Source: Cyanobacteria bacterium Co-bin13
GTDB taxonomy: Bacteria > Cyanobacteriota > Cyanobacteriia > Phormidesmidales > Phormidesmidaceae
Length of the DNA: 14,103 bases
Assembly (NCBI GenBank): GCA_014534385.1
Contig: JACVRP010000045.1
Span: 1-14,103, forward strand
Direction of reading: 5' to 3'
Position 1 is the first letter of the stretch, and every line of letters begins with the position of its first letter. A program made the translations under genes and the position numbers. This document shows positions 1 to 6,312 of the stretch, piece by piece. The notes beneath the pieces are model-generated. The model had not been told where the DNA came from and made no database searches. It saw only the letters and a list, made by a program, of their open reading frames with translations.

Positions 1-2033
1 GCTAACCCATCACGCTCAAAGAAGAAGTCTTCAAACTGGTCAAAAATCAGCGGCACGAAGTAGTTGTTGTCGGTGGCTGCTTTGAGCGTAGAAAAAAGGG
101 TGTCGTAATCTGTAAAGGACGTTTTCTGGCTTTTCTCCGGCGGCAGTGTGCTGCGTACCTTGAGGGCGTCTACCTCGGGCAGGGCCAGGCGCAGATCGGC
201 GGCAATGCTCTGCTCCCAATTGCCGTAGGTCTGTACCAGGATGGGGATGGTGGTGCGGCCTTGGGGCGTTAGCGGGCGTAGGGCTGGAATTAGCCCGGCG
301 TTGAGAATGGAGCTTTTGCCTACCCCGGAAGGTCCGTGAATGACGATGATCTGGTAGCGGGCTTCTTGCAGGCGGTTGAGCAGCTTTTCGACATCTTGCT
401 GGCGGCCTGAGGCGGCAATTTCGGCGGAAACAGCGGCGGCATTGCCCTGGTGCCGGGGGGGCTGCGATCGCTGGTGGGGCTGCAGGGCTCCGGCCCCAAT
501 GAAGGCCCTGAAGTTGTGGCGGTACTCAACTCGACGACGTTCGAGCTTGACTTCAAAGGCGCGGCGGTAGTCGCCTAGGTCGTAGTGGTGGTGAATCAGC
601 TCCTCTAGGATCTGCAGATAGAGAATCAGGTCGGCATCGGCATCAACTTCTTGACGGGCCTGATCGAGGAGCGCGATCGCATTTTGGGGTTGGTCTAGCT
701 CCATCTGGGCTTCTCCCAGTAGAAATCGGTACCAGCCCCGCTGAAAGCGCTTGGCAATCTGCAGTGCCTCGCTCAGGGCTGGGTTGTCGGGGCTAGCCTG
801 GAGGCGCTGCTCGGTTTGCTCCAGCAGATCCAGGGCTCGTAATGCTTCTGCTTGGGCTGTTTGCCAGGCCTGTCGGTTGAGCGCAACTTCGGCCAAAAAA
901 CCGTGGTCGCGGGCCTGCCGCACCCAGTCGCCTGTCTGCTGGTGCAGCGTGAGGGATTCTTGAGCCACAGCTTCAAGGGCGTTCCAGTCCTGCTGCTTTT
1001 GCAGCACTTCGGCCAGGGAGGGAATAAAGCGGGCTACCAGCTCTAGCTGCCCGGTTTGGCGGAAGCAAGCCAGCCCTGCCTCAAAGTAGCGGCGGGCCGA
1101 TCGCAGCGAAGACTGGTAGGTGGAGCGCTGCAGGACGGCCAGGCTGCGCCACCAGAAGCCGAGGTGGAGGAGAAGGGTGGCCTGTTTGTGGAGGGGGGTG
1201 AGGGAGGGGGGTGGAGGGGTGGAAGGGTGGAGGAGTGGAGGGGTGGAGAGGTTTGGGGGGGCTTCTACCTGCTGTTTCCAGTAGGCTAGGCTTTCTTCGT
1301 AGCAGGCTTTGGCTTCGTCCATTTCTAGGCGGCTGTGGGCCTGGCGACCTTGGGCGAAGAGTAGGCTGGCGTCGAGGTCGGCGCTGAGGGTGCTGCCCTG
1401 GGTTTCGAGATCGCGCAGGGCGTAGGTGAGTTCGTTGCCGAGGCGGTTGGTGCCTGAGAGGTCGATCAGGGGGTTGGCCGGTATGGCGTCGGGAATGCCT
1501 TTGAGAAAGCGGGCAAATAGCTCGTCGGCTTCTCGGTGCAGCCCGGCCGTCAGCTCATCGGGGGGCATCTCAAAGCGAATGACGGGCGGGCCGAGGTTTT
1601 TGAGATCCTGGGCCAGCTGACTCATTCGGGAGAGTACGTAGTCGTCGATCCAAAGCACCAGCGGCAGGGAGAGCTGATCGCGGAAGCTGTCGCGGGCCAG
1701 GTTGGCTGCTTTTAAGATGGCTTCTAGGTTCTCGACGGTATCGAGGTCGATCACCATCAGGGCGGTAGGTGCAGGAGCCCCGGAGGGATTGAGTCTGAGG
1801 TGAATTTGAATGGCTTCTAGCAGGCTGGGCAGGCGCTGGGACAGGGCCAGTACCTGCAGGTTAGGGTAAATCTTGAGCAGGTGATCGAGCAGGGCGCTCT
1901 GCAGCCGCTGATAGTTGCAGCGGGCCAAAATCAGAGTAAAGCGGTTGGATTGGAGTGCGATCGCACGCTCTAGATCCCGCAGCGCCTCCTGGTTATAAGA
2001 CAGCAGATCGGGCAGGGGGAGTTGGGTAATCAT
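1..2033 (-). CDS. TPR-containing nSTAND-family NTPase (3' part outside window)
   Basis: The open frame runs from the ATG at 2033 to the left edge, giving 677 residues without a stop; the C-terminus is missing. Visible layers: residues 1-165 form an alpha/beta domain (FTLILARCNY near the start, PLVLWIDDY near 125) resembling a degenerate P-loop module of large cyanobacterial STAND proteins; about 225-530 is helical and TPR-like (YEESLAYWKQ, YFEAGLACFRQTG, AIALLDQA). A STAND NTPase then begins: Walker A GPSGVGKSS at 567-575 (Lys573) and Walker B LIFDQFEDFFF around 663-673, the DQFE form typical of nSTAND proteins. Family knowledge: such proteins are ATP-dependent signalling switches that oligomerise on sensing a trigger, and the sensor or effector usually lies C-terminal, here unseen. 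The start overlaps the upstream ATPase stop as ATGA, implying translational coupling. A proline-rich insert (259-281) derives from a DNA repeat. The NTPase call is firm; biological role is inferred. Confidence 0.85.
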   Translation of the reverse strand, partial: MITQLPLPDLLSYNQEALRDLERAIALQSNRFTLILARCNYQRLQSALLDHLLKIYPNLQVLALSQRLPSLLEAIQIHLRLNPSGAPAPTALMVIDLDTVENLEAILKAANLARDSFRDQLSLPLVLWIDDYVLSRMSQLAQDLKNLGPPVIRFEMPPDELTAGLHREADELFARFLKGIPDAIPANPLIDLSGTNRLGNELTYALRDLETQGSTLSADLDASLLFAQGRQAHSRLEMDEAKACYEESLAYWKQQVEAPPNLSTPPLLHPSTPPPPSLTPLHKQATLLLHLGFWWRSLAVLQRSTYQSSLRSARRYFEAGLACFRQTGQLELVARFIPSLAEVLQKQQDWNALEAVAQESLTLHQQTGDWVRQARDHGFLAEVALNRQAWQTAQAEALRALDLLEQTEQRLQASPDNPALSEALQIAKRFQRGWYRFLLGEAQMELDQPQNAIALLDQARQEVDADADLILYLQILEELIHHHYDLGDYRRAFEVKLERRRVEYRHNFRAFIGAGALQPHQRSQPPRHQGNAAAVSAEIAASGRQQDVEKLLNRLQEARYQIIVIHGPSGVGKSSILNAGLIPALRPLTPQGRTTIPILVQTYGNWEQSIAADLRLALPEVDALKVRSTLPPEKSQKTSFTDYDTLFSTLKAATDNNYFVPLIFDQFEDFFFERDGL
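1190..1259 (+). repeat. G-rich GGGTGGA-type repeat block A, inside the nSTAND gene
   Basis: An almost pure G/T/A tract of imperfect GGGGTGGA/GGGTGGAGG units. It includes a canonical G-quadruplex motif at 1193-1219 (runs of 6, 3, 6 and 4 G with loops TGA, A and TGGA). On the minus strand it is translated in frame as a Pro/Ser/Thr/Leu-rich stretch (residues about 259-281 of the nSTAND protein) that interrupts the helical region. Related blocks lie at 3395-3484, 6170-6235 and 6313-6435. Confidence 0.75.
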
Positions 2034-3349
2034 GGGTCAACCTGGGGTCGCAGCCGTTGATAAGCTTCTGTTTCGGTCAGCACCGGGTTAATGCCAAACC
2101 AGCGTTCGTCTGGAGCGCGGTATTCCAGCAGGTAGAGGCTTCGCAGCAGCTTGTTGTAGTCGTCGCTGGTGTTGACCCGACCTCGATCAACCGCATCCAT
2201 CAGCATTTTCCATTCGTGGTCGTCGATCAGGCTGGCCAGGTCGTCTCGCTCGTTGCGGATGACGGCCTCTAGCGTGGCGCGTGAGAAGGGCGGGTCTTGC
2301 TTGAGCAGGCAGCCGTACATCAGCCGCATCAGGTTACGCATGTGGCCGCCGCTAATGTAGCAGAGCCGATCTAGCGTGGCCTCATCTTCAAACACTTCCC
2401 TGATGTGGGCTAGCCGCTGCTCCGCTGAAAACTCTGGAAAGGCGCGGGCCAGCGCCATCTGCCGCAGCAGCACTAGCCCCGGCTCGTAGGGCTGACCGTC
2501 GCGGGTCTGCACCGGCACCATCGGCAGCACTTTGGGCCGATCGCCAAAGCGGTTAATCAAGGGGGGCAGCTCGTCCGAAAACACCAGCTCCAGGGGAATG
2601 GTGTAGACCACGTGGCAGGCCAGCCCCTTAAGCTGCTCGCCCCGCCCCACAAACAGGTACTCCGACTGTAGCCGGTTGCCCACCTTTTGCACCGTGTCCA
2701 TGCGGTCGAGGTTATCGACAATTACCACCAGACCCCGCTTGCCCTGCTGGGGCAGGCTTGCGATCGCAGGCTTCAGCAGCTGATCGTTAATTGCTTCAAT
2801 AATGCTGCGGGTGCGCGGCTCCAGGTACTGCTGCAGCTGGCTCAGCCGCTCGTTGCTAGCGCGGGCCTCAGCCGTTACCGAAGCCATGCCCACCGAAAAA
2901 CTCACCTCGGTTAAGTTCACAGGCGTTTGAAACAGCTGCGACAAGTCCTCCAGCAGCCGCTCAAAGTACCTGGGCCGCAGCCGAATGCCGATGCCCTCCA
3001 GGCTCTCACTCACCCGCCGAGTAATTGCCATCAGCACGTTAGTCACCTCCACGTTGCCCATCTCCAGATCCTGATCCGACTGGAAATAGACCACATGAAA
3101 TCCCTGACTTTCCAGGTTGGCCTTGAGCCGCAGCAACTCAGTAGACTTACCGCTGCCCACGTGCCCTGTAAACAGCTGAGCCGTCGCCTGGTTGGGGTAA
3201 AGCAAAGCAATAGAGCGACCCAACTCTTGCACAATATCGCCCCCCCGCACCTCTGAGAAGTTGATGAAGTAGCGCTGATCCTCCGGGTTAGAAACCGCCA
3301 GAGGGCGACTGGGATTGCAGGCCTGATAGAAGCGCGGAAGATCCAGCAT
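2030..3349 (-). CDS. AAA-like P-loop ATPase, partner of the nSTAND protein
   Basis: A 439-residue soluble ATPase. Seen in sequence: Walker A GHVGSGKST at 62-70 (Lys68), Walker B LVVIVDNLDR at 207-216 (Asp212), a sensor-like strand CHVVYTIP near 245-252, and a C-terminal short winged-helix-like region (HEWKMLMDAVDRG to the end). This layout matches STAND/KAP-like P-loop ATPases found as uncharacterised ATP-binding proteins in cyanobacteria; no exact family name is claimed. The frame is open to a GTG at 3535, but the extra 62 codons are proline-rich translation of a G-rich DNA repeat, and the first ATG is at 3349, opening MLDLPRFYQ, so that start is chosen although no clear Shine-Dalgarno precedes it. 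The stop overlaps the nSTAND ATG by 4 bases, so the two are very likely one transcript. A caspase-fold gene is divergent 320 bases away. A role in ATP-driven signalling is inferred. Confidence 0.85.
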   Translation of the reverse strand: MLDLPRFYQACNPSRPLAVSNPEDQRYFINFSEVRGGDIVQELGRSIALLYPNQATAQLFTGHVGSGKSTELLRLKANLESQGFHVVYFQSDQDLEMGNVEVTNVLMAITRRVSESLEGIGIRLRPRYFERLLEDLSQLFQTPVNLTEVSFSVGMASVTAEARASNERLSQLQQYLEPRTRSIIEAINDQLLKPAIASLPQQGKRGLVVIVDNLDRMDTVQKVGNRLQSEYLFVGRGEQLKGLACHVVYTIPLELVFSDELPPLINRFGDRPKVLPMVPVQTRDGQPYEPGLVLLRQMALARAFPEFSAEQRLAHIREVFEDEATLDRLCYISGGHMRNLMRLMYGCLLKQDPPFSRATLEAVIRNERDDLASLIDDHEWKMLMDAVDRGRVNTSDDYNKLLRSLYLLEYRAPDERWFGINPVLTETEAYQRLRPQVDP

Positions 3350-3669
3350 AAAGACGCTTAAAGCGGGGCTACTCCCAGGGTATCGCAGGACTTTGGCAGG
3401 GGGCGGAGGGGTAAAGGGGTGGGAGGGTGGATAGCTAGAGGGTGAAGGGGATAGGGTTTCAGGGATGGGGAGGCTGTGAGGGGGATTTTGTGTGGTTTGT
3501 GTACGGGGTGCCTTTTCCTTCTGCCTTAACTTCACTTTTGGTCAACCGATTCAGCAAAATTCTTACAAACCTGGACCAAAAATCCTGAACCATAAATTCT
3601 TTGTGCGAAAGCCTTATGTAATGACCGAAGTGTCGGTTCAAACGATCTTTGCAATAGGGGGCAGCAATC
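3350..3669. other. Divergent intergenic region with repeat and promoters
   Basis: This 320-base region separates the minus-strand ATPase from the plus-strand caspase-like gene and must hold both promoters. Its left half is the G-rich repeat block at 3395-3484. Its right half is A/T-richer. It includes a short hairpin ACCGA-AGTG-TCGGT at 3624-3637 and a good ribosome binding site AGGGGG at 3656-3661, 8 bases before the ATG at 3670. No -35/-10 pair is convincing on either strand. Confidence 0.5.
3395..3484 (+). repeat. G-rich GGGTGGA-type repeat block B
   Basis: G-rich, low-complexity DNA of the same family as the blocks at 1190, 6170 and 6313. It holds a G-quadruplex motif at 3399-3423 (GGGGG-CGGA-GGGG-TAAA-GGGG-T-GGG). 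It sits just upstream of the chosen start of the minus-strand ATPase. Read as protein it gives an implausible proline-rich leader, which argues that it is untranslated. Confidence 0.7.
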
Positions 3670-4851
3670 ATGGGCAGAAAGGCACTGCTGGTCGGGCTCA
3701 ACGTTTACAGCTACATGGACGACGAATCTGTATCCCCGGCGCTGCAAAACCTGAAGGCGCTGAAGCAGGTTTTGCACTCTGATATTGGCCAGTTTCCAGA
3801 GGATGCAGTCGAAACCCTGATCAATCCGGATGCTCAGCAGATCCGGCAGGCGATCGAACGGCTGAGCTCTCACTGCCGCCCCAATGATCTGCGGCTGTTC
3901 TATTTCTGTGGCTTGGGTCTGATTGATCTGCCAACGGGTGGGCTTTACTTGACCGGGTACGACACCCACCCCCTCAATCCGATGGCGACGGCGGTTTCGG
4001 GAGATTTGCTGCGGGGTATGTTGAGCGCGAGCCACTGCCGCCAACAAATTACAATTTTCGATGCCCGCTGGGCGGTGGTTGGGGCCGATGTATCAGAAGC
4101 GCTCGGCAGCGGGCACACCAATCGGCTGGTGGCTCAGCTGGCTGGAGAGTACCGGGCGGTGCTGATGGCTCAAAACGGTTTCAACTCGGGCTGGTCGCGC
4201 ACCGCCGCCGGGCTCTCTGACTATACCCACTGTTTGATCGAAGGGGTTGATAGTGGGCTGGCAGATCTGGGCGCTGATGGCTTTGTTTCTATTGCTGACC
4301 TACACCAGTATGTTGAGCAGAGCCTGGATCAGCTCAAGTCTCCAGTGCAGGCAGCGCTCTATGCGCCGGGCCGAAGTGCTGACGTGCAGCTATTTCAGCT
4401 GCCTCAGTTTAAGCCTGAGCAGGAGTATCGGCGCAGCGTGGAAGACTACGCCACTCAAGGCCAAGGCAATATTTCTGAGCAGGGCCGCCAGATTCTCATT
4501 TTTTTGCAGCAAAACCTGGGTATTCCTGGGGATGTGGGGCAGGCCATTGAAGCCGATGTGCTGCGTCCTTACAGGGAGCGGCAGGAGCGACTGCAGCACT
4601 ATGAGAAAATTTTTGCCGAGGCTATTCAGCTAGAAAACCCCCCTAGAAAATCAATGCGCCGCTGGCTCCGACACCAGCAGCAGACGCTAGGGCTAACCTA
4701 TGAGGAGGTTAGCCAGGTCGAAGCCCGGCTGATTGCCCCAAATACCCTTCCTTTCAGCCGTCAGCCGCAGCGTTTAGAGCCCCCTCGCATTGAGCCACCG
4801 GGGGTTAAGGTCGCGCCAATGGAGAGCGATCGCACCGGCACCGTTGGCTAG
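3670..4851 (+). CDS. Caspase-fold (peptidase C14-like) protein with lost catalytic dyad
   Basis: 393 residues. The N-terminal 240 follow the prokaryotic caspase (orthocaspase) pattern: KALLVGLNVY at 4-13, a strand FYFCGLG at 77-83, LYLTGYDT at 92-99, ITIFDARWAV at 127-136, and the late motif SDYTHCLIEGV to the SIADLHQYVEQSL segment (183-219). In active family members the second motif reads SGHG with the catalytic His, and the fourth reads DSC/DCC with the catalytic Cys. Here the His position is Leu82 and the Cys position Arg133, so it should not be a protease; the fold-forming residues are kept. The C-terminal region carries two related helical repeats (about 258-299 and 311-355) sharing R-x2-L-x3-QQ-x-LG, then a Pro/Arg-rich tail. 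AGGGGG lies 8 bases before the ATG. A pseudoenzyme scaffold or sensor for the neighbouring ATPases is inferred. Confidence 0.85.
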   Translation: MGRKALLVGLNVYSYMDDESVSPALQNLKALKQVLHSDIGQFPEDAVETLINPDAQQIRQAIERLSSHCRPNDLRLFYFCGLGLIDLPTGGLYLTGYDTHPLNPMATAVSGDLLRGMLSASHCRQQITIFDARWAVVGADVSEALGSGHTNRLVAQLAGEYRAVLMAQNGFNSGWSRTAAGLSDYTHCLIEGVDSGLADLGADGFVSIADLHQYVEQSLDQLKSPVQAALYAPGRSADVQLFQLPQFKPEQEYRRSVEDYATQGQGNISEQGRQILIFLQQNLGIPGDVGQAIEADVLRPYRERQERLQHYEKIFAEAIQLENPPRKSMRRWLRHQQQTLGLTYEEVSQVEARLIAPNTLPFSRQPQRLEPPRIEPPGVKVAPMESDRTGTVG

Positions 4852-4867
4852 AGCGGGCATTTTATTC

Positions 4868-4900
4868 AACCGCTAGCAGTTAGAGTGGGAAGCAGCGGTT
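4868..4900 (+). promoter_or_regulatory. 7-bp inverted repeat in the leader of the small membrane ORF
   Basis: AACCGCT (4868-4874) and AGCGGTT (4894-4900) are perfect inverted copies separated by 19 bases, between the caspase-like stop (4851) and the next start. No T-run follows, so an intrinsic terminator is unlikely. A leader hairpin or operator is possible. Confidence 0.4.
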
Positions 4901-4916
4901 AGACAGGATGGAATTA

Positions 4917-5027
4917 ATGGAAACAGCCCCCTGGATGGATTGGTTGCTGGGTGGAGTGGCGCTGTCAATTTTGGCGGGCGGCCTGTGGATGCTGCTCAGT
5001 GGCGTTATCGGTATGAACAATAAGTAG
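4917..5027 (+). CDS. Candidate 36-residue single-span membrane protein
   Basis: A short reading frame starting METAPWMDWLL and ending GMNNK. Residues about 10-32 are a continuous hydrophobic Gly/Leu/Ala-rich helix, and the tail is polar. An in-frame ATG at 4908 would give 39 residues, but the AGGA at 4905-4908 sits 8 bases before the ATG at 4917, an ideal Shine-Dalgarno distance, so the later start is preferred. It lies 65 bases after the caspase-like gene on the same strand and could share its transcript or use its own promoter near the inverted repeat at 4868-4900. Size and shape resemble the tiny one-helix subunits of cyanobacterial photosynthetic and NDH complexes, but I do not recognise it as any of them (PsaM, PsbX, PetN and Ycf12 considered). 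Whether it is translated is uncertain. Confidence 0.5.
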   Translation: METAPWMDWLLGGVALSILAGGLWMLLSGVIGMNNK

Positions 5028-5083
5028 GCAATACTGCCTGAAATGGCGTCAAGCACAGCCCACCTCGCAAGCCCTTGTAGAAT

Positions 5084-5815
5084 TTAAGGCCTCTTGACCT
5101 TGGCCGCTTTAGTCGGTTCCTCCGCCGGACACTCGGGGCATTGAGGAATGATGGCTCGGCGGGTTAGGCGGGTGACATACAGCGCTGCCCCCAGCGCTAA
5201 CACTAGACCCACCACCTGGATTGCGACCTTTTCCACCGTGATTTCGCCATTGAGCAAGTAGGTGCCAAAGGAGCCTAGATAGGCGTAGAGCAGGATCACA
5301 GGGATCATGCCGATCCAGGAGAAAAAGGCATACTGCCAGAAGCCCACCTTGGTGCAGCTAAAGCCGTAGTTCAAAACGCTTGAGGGTACCAGGGGCGAGA
5401 GGCGAGTCAGCAGCAGAATTTTCCAACCCTTGCGCTCGACTGCCTGGTCGATCTGGGCAAATCTGGGATGCTTATCCATCCAGCGCTTGATGCGCTTACG
5501 GGCCACGGTGCGGCCAATAAAGAAACATGCGATCGCACCCAGCGTATCGGCAATCGACGCTGCGATCGCCCCCTGCACCAGCCCAAAAAGCGACCCCGCC
5601 ACCAAAATCAGCAGCACGTTGGGTAGGCCCAGAACCGTCGCAATCAAATATGCCAGAACAAAAGCAGGCAGCGCTAACGACCCCAGTCTTGCCAGCCCGC
5701 TATTGACTGCAACAAACCACTCAGCTAGAGGGAGTTGGCTGCCAATCACAGCAACCAAGACACCTACCAGCACCAGCAGCCAAAACCGACGGCTGCGCAG
5801 CCAGCTAAATTTCAT
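5084..5815 (-). CDS. TVP38/TMEM64 family (DedA superfamily) membrane protein
   Basis: 243 residues with several membrane spans. Residues 11-27 are the first hydrophobic segment, after a basic KFSWLRSRRF head. The family core follows: GSLFGLVQG then GAIACFFIGRTVARKRIKRW, a cytosolic helix, and LLLTRLSPLVPSSVLNYGF with its conserved Arg-x-Ser-Pro-x-x-Pro re-entrant element, then GFWQYAFFSWIGMIPVILLYAYLGS. A final span precedes a tail with a CPEC motif (226-229) and many Lys/Pro. Family knowledge: these proteins are integral cytoplasmic-membrane proteins; DedA-superfamily members are implicated in lipid scrambling or transport, but the substrate here is unknown. The frame is open to 5893, but the ATG at 5815 is chosen because it opens the basic head and lies 11 bases after the stop of the upstream gene; the longer form would overlap that gene. 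The CPEC tail is unusual and may bind metal or form a disulfide. Confidence 0.88.
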   Translation of the reverse strand: MKFSWLRSRRFWLLVLVGVLVAVIGSQLPLAEWFVAVNSGLARLGSLALPAFVLAYLIATVLGLPNVLLILVAGSLFGLVQGAIAASIADTLGAIACFFIGRTVARKRIKRWMDKHPRFAQIDQAVERKGWKILLLTRLSPLVPSSVLNYGFSCTKVGFWQYAFFSWIGMIPVILLYAYLGSFGTYLLNGEITVEKVAIQVVGLVLALGAALYVTRLTRRAIIPQCPECPAEEPTKAAKVKRP

Positions 5816-5826
5816 AATAAGGCGAG

Positions 5827-6072
5827 TTAAAGCGGGTTTCCGCAACGAGACTGCAGCTGAGCTTCGGGAAGACCAAAATTTTGCTGACGACACAGCAACA
5901 CCTGCGCCATCCGCTGTTGAGCGTAGGCCCGGTGAGCAAACCAGCCGGCCGGTGCCCCGACGATAAGTGCACCTAGCACAGCACCAATCATCAAACTATT
6001 GAAGAGATCCCGCCGCCGAATCCGTTCTCTCTCCCGGTGTGCATGGTCGTGGGTAGCGGTTGTGTTTTGCAT
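5827..6072 (-). CDS. Small one-span membrane protein of unknown function
   Basis: 81 residues starting at an ATG. The head is highly polar and His/Arg-rich (residues 8-21), followed by one hydrophobic span at about 26-46 and an outer or lumenal tail with Cys62 and Cys77 in CRQQNFGLPEAQLQSRCGNPL-like context. The positive-inside rule places the Arg-rich head in the cytoplasm and the two Cys outside, where they could form a disulfide. The stop lies 11 bases before the start of the TVP38-like gene, so the two are probably one operon and this protein may act at the same membrane. I do not recognise a family. No clear Shine-Dalgarno precedes the ATG. Confidence 0.7.
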   Translation of the reverse strand: MQNTTATHDHAHRERERIRRRDLFNSLMIGAVLGALIVGAPAGWFAHRAYAQQRMAQVLLCRQQNFGLPEAQLQSRCGNPL

Positions 6073-6169
6073 CGAAATCAGTTGAGAAGACTATTCCCTA
6101 GCTAACCAAGTAAAACCTAGATCGGCCTCTCTCCTGCTGCTGAAGGTGTTTCCCGCTGGGGATAGAGCT

Positions 6170-6235
6170 TGGGTGAGGGTAGAGGGGTGGATGGGTGGAT
6201 GGGTGAGGGGTGGATGAGTGGAGGGATGGAGGGTA
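6170..6235 (+). repeat. G-rich GGGTGGAT repeat block C
   Basis: Imperfect GGGTGGAT/GGATGGAG units. A canonical G-quadruplex motif lies at 6184-6210 on the plus strand: GGGG-TGGAT-GGG-TGGAT-GGG-TGA-GGGG. Bases 6185-6200 pair perfectly with 6337-6352 in block D. Confidence 0.75.
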
Positions 6236-6256
6236 TTGATTTGGGTACGGGACGAT

Positions 6257-6296
6257 GAGTAATGGGGTAGTAGGGCGAGTAATGGGGTAGTAGGGC
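6257..6296 (+). repeat. Exact 20-bp tandem duplication
   Basis: The unit gagtaatggggtagtagggc occurs at 6257-6276 and again, with no spacer and no mismatch, at 6277-6296; the next two bases (ga) start a third copy that then diverges. Identity suggests a recent slippage duplication. It lies in the loop between the inverted blocks C and D. Confidence 0.85.
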
Positions 6297-6312
6297 GATC
6301 AAAATTGCTATG

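Noticed and set aside
1190..1259. Frameshift or sequencing error in the nSTAND gene at the G-rich tract
   Set aside because: The frame stays open through the tract and recognisable helical and Walker motifs continue in the same frame on both sides.
3532..4047. 171-codon frame antisense to the caspase-like gene
   Set aside because: It is a shadow of the plus-strand gene, which has clear family motifs and a good ribosome site.
5026..5039. Small hairpin AGGCA-ATAC-TGCCT at the end of the small membrane ORF as a terminator
   Set aside because: Only a 5-bp stem, it includes the stop codon, and no T-run follows.
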